Origin: Hyphomonadaceae bacterium
GTDB taxonomy: Bacteria; Pseudomonadota; Alphaproteobacteria; Caulobacterales; Aquidulcibacteraceae
Direction of reading: 5' to 3'
DNA length: 64,000 nucleotides
NCBI GenBank assembly: GCA_022841905.1
Contig: JALHQO010000007.1
Location: 62,001 to 126,000, forward strand
Part shown: one piece after another, positions 63,302 to 64,000 of the stretch
Numbering within the stretch: the first letter of the stretch is position 1
Layout of the letters: each line of letters opens with the position of its first letter
Program-made: the position numbers and the translations under genes
Notes under the pieces: model-generated
What the model was told of the DNA's origin: nothing
The model's input: the letters and a program-made list of their open reading frames with translations, nothing else
The model's database searches: none

Positions 63302-63832
63302 TTACCCAGCGAAATCCGGCCAAGCTCTATCTTTGTCGCTTATCTCGCTAACCGGCAGCGGCCACTCGATCGCGAACGCCGAATCGTCCCAGCGCACGCC
63401 GGCAGCGGCGTCCGGGGCATAAAATTCCGAGATCAGATAGCCGATCTGGCAATCGTCTTTGAGGGTTTGGAAACCGTGGGCGAAGCCCTTGGGGATGTAG
63501 AGCTGGCGCATGTTTTCAGCGCTGAGTTCGAAGCCTTGCCAGCGGCGGTAAGTCGGCGAGTCCGGATTCAGATCGATGATCACGTCCCAAATCGCGCCCT
63601 TCAGGCAGCGCACCAGCTTCACCTCGGCGTGCGGCGCGCGCTGAAAATGCATGCCGCGCAGTGTGCCGCGCTGGACGTTTTGGGACGTCGAGTGCTGCGG
63701 AAAGCGCGTCTCGAGACCATGCGCGCCGAACTCGCGTTCGCAGAAAGTCCGCGCGAACCAGCCGCGCGTATCACGCGCGGGTTCAGGTTCGACCAGCCAG
63801 GCCCCTGCGAGGTCGGTTTTGGTAAAAATCAT
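63302..63832 (-). CDS. rfbC: dTDP-4-dehydrorhamnose 3,5-epimerase-like protein
   Basis: A 176-residue RmlC-type cupin: DTRGWFARTFCEREF, STSQNVQRGTLRGMHFQ (catalytic His in MHF), VRCLKGAIWDVIIDLNPDSP, YIPKGFAHGFQTL and ISEFYAPDAAAGVRWDD. The catalytic His and the Asp expected for the family are both there. It would make dTDP-L-lyxo-4-hexulose on the way to L-rhamnose. rfbA, B and D are not in the window, so it may serve a related deoxysugar instead. Divergent from a partial gene at the right edge. Confidence 0.9.
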   Translation of the reverse strand: MIFTKTDLAGAWLVEPEPARDTRGWFARTFCEREFGAHGLETRFPQHSTSQNVQRGTLRGMHFQRAPHAEVKLVRCLKGAIWDVIIDLNPDSPTYRRWQGFELSAENMRQLYIPKGFAHGFQTLKDDCQIGYLISEFYAPDAAAGVRWDDSAFAIEWPLPVSEISDKDRAWPDFAG

Positions 63833-63942
63833 CGCTAGTTAGACGCTCTGCAAAGCCCGCGCCCGTCGCGCGCGAATTCGCTTATAACGTCCGTATAGCG
63901 AACCTAGAATACGCTGGCTGGGACCCGAGGCCGCCAACTCCG

Positions 63943-64000
63943 ATGACCAACGTCTATATCGACGCCGACCTGACCGACGAGGAGCGCCGAGCGCGCCTCT
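63943..64000 (+). CDS. Start of an unidentified gene cut by the window end
   Basis: An ATG at 63943 opens MTNVYIDADLTDEERRARL, with no stop before the window ends. The 110-nt gap from the divergent rfbC gene has room for promoters on both strands. Nineteen residues are too few to name a family. The clean open frame and its codon use like the neighbours support a real start. Confidence 0.55.
   Translation, partial: MTNVYIDADLTDEERRARL

Overview
The window looks like chromosomal DNA of a high-GC alphaproteobacterium, probably near the Caulobacterales/Hyphomonadales. The clues are the dense high-GC coding, a TonB-dependent receptor, a ydbH-ynbE-ydbL operon, many exported proline- or alanine-rich proteins, and an ExoY-type sugar transferase with a fused polysaccharide co-polymerase/tyrosine kinase. 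This placement is inferred from gene content; no rRNA or other taxonomic marker is present. I saw no tRNA, rRNA, CRISPR array, insertion sequence or prophage.

Region A (1-24.4 kb) is mixed housekeeping and envelope genes: the start of a TonB-dependent receptor, a zinc-ribbon protein, aspartate aminotransferase (aatA), two tiny paralogous exported peptides, an EF-hand protein divergent from an OmpR/EnvZ-type two-component pair, a lipoprotein subtilase with a possible stand-alone propeptide-like partner, an alpha/beta hydrolase, an iron alcohol dehydrogenase, a fused double ABC ATPase, a CsgG-like protein, threonine ammonia-lyase, a CelD-type acetyltransferase, a trypsin-like peptidase with three cysteine repeats, a glutathione transferase, an FKBP lipoprotein, argE, cysQ and nadE.

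Region B (24.4-34.2 kb) holds the ydbH-ynbE-ydbL phospholipid-transport operon, an M23 envelope peptidase, and a phosphorelay cluster (NarL-type regulator, hybrid histidine kinase, lone receiver). The hybrid kinase reading frame is broken near 32.5 kb. A small unknown gene and a PaaI-like thioesterase follow.

Region C (34.2-64 kb) is a large exopolysaccharide locus. An ExoY-like phosphoglycosyltransferase would start the repeat unit. Several GT2, GT4 and GT-C-type transferases would extend it, a Wzx-type flippase would export it, a Wzy-type protein would polymerise it, and a Wzz/BY-kinase would set chain length. Sugar supply genes are a fused mannose-1-phosphate guanylyltransferase/AGE epimerase, an extended SDR epimerase and an RmlC-type epimerase. 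Decoration genes are a pyruvyl transferase and a tightly coupled operon of MBOAT, SGNH-like protein, acyl carrier protein, AMP-forming ligase and SDR. That operon has the same four functional parts as the dlt D-alanylation system and is the most interesting unit in the window. No outer-membrane export protein (Wza/OPX) is present here, so the locus probably continues outside the window or that gene lies elsewhere.

Convergent genes are packed very tightly: seven of ten convergent junctions leave 3 nt or less, or overlap. Intrinsic terminators were seen only in the few roomier gaps.
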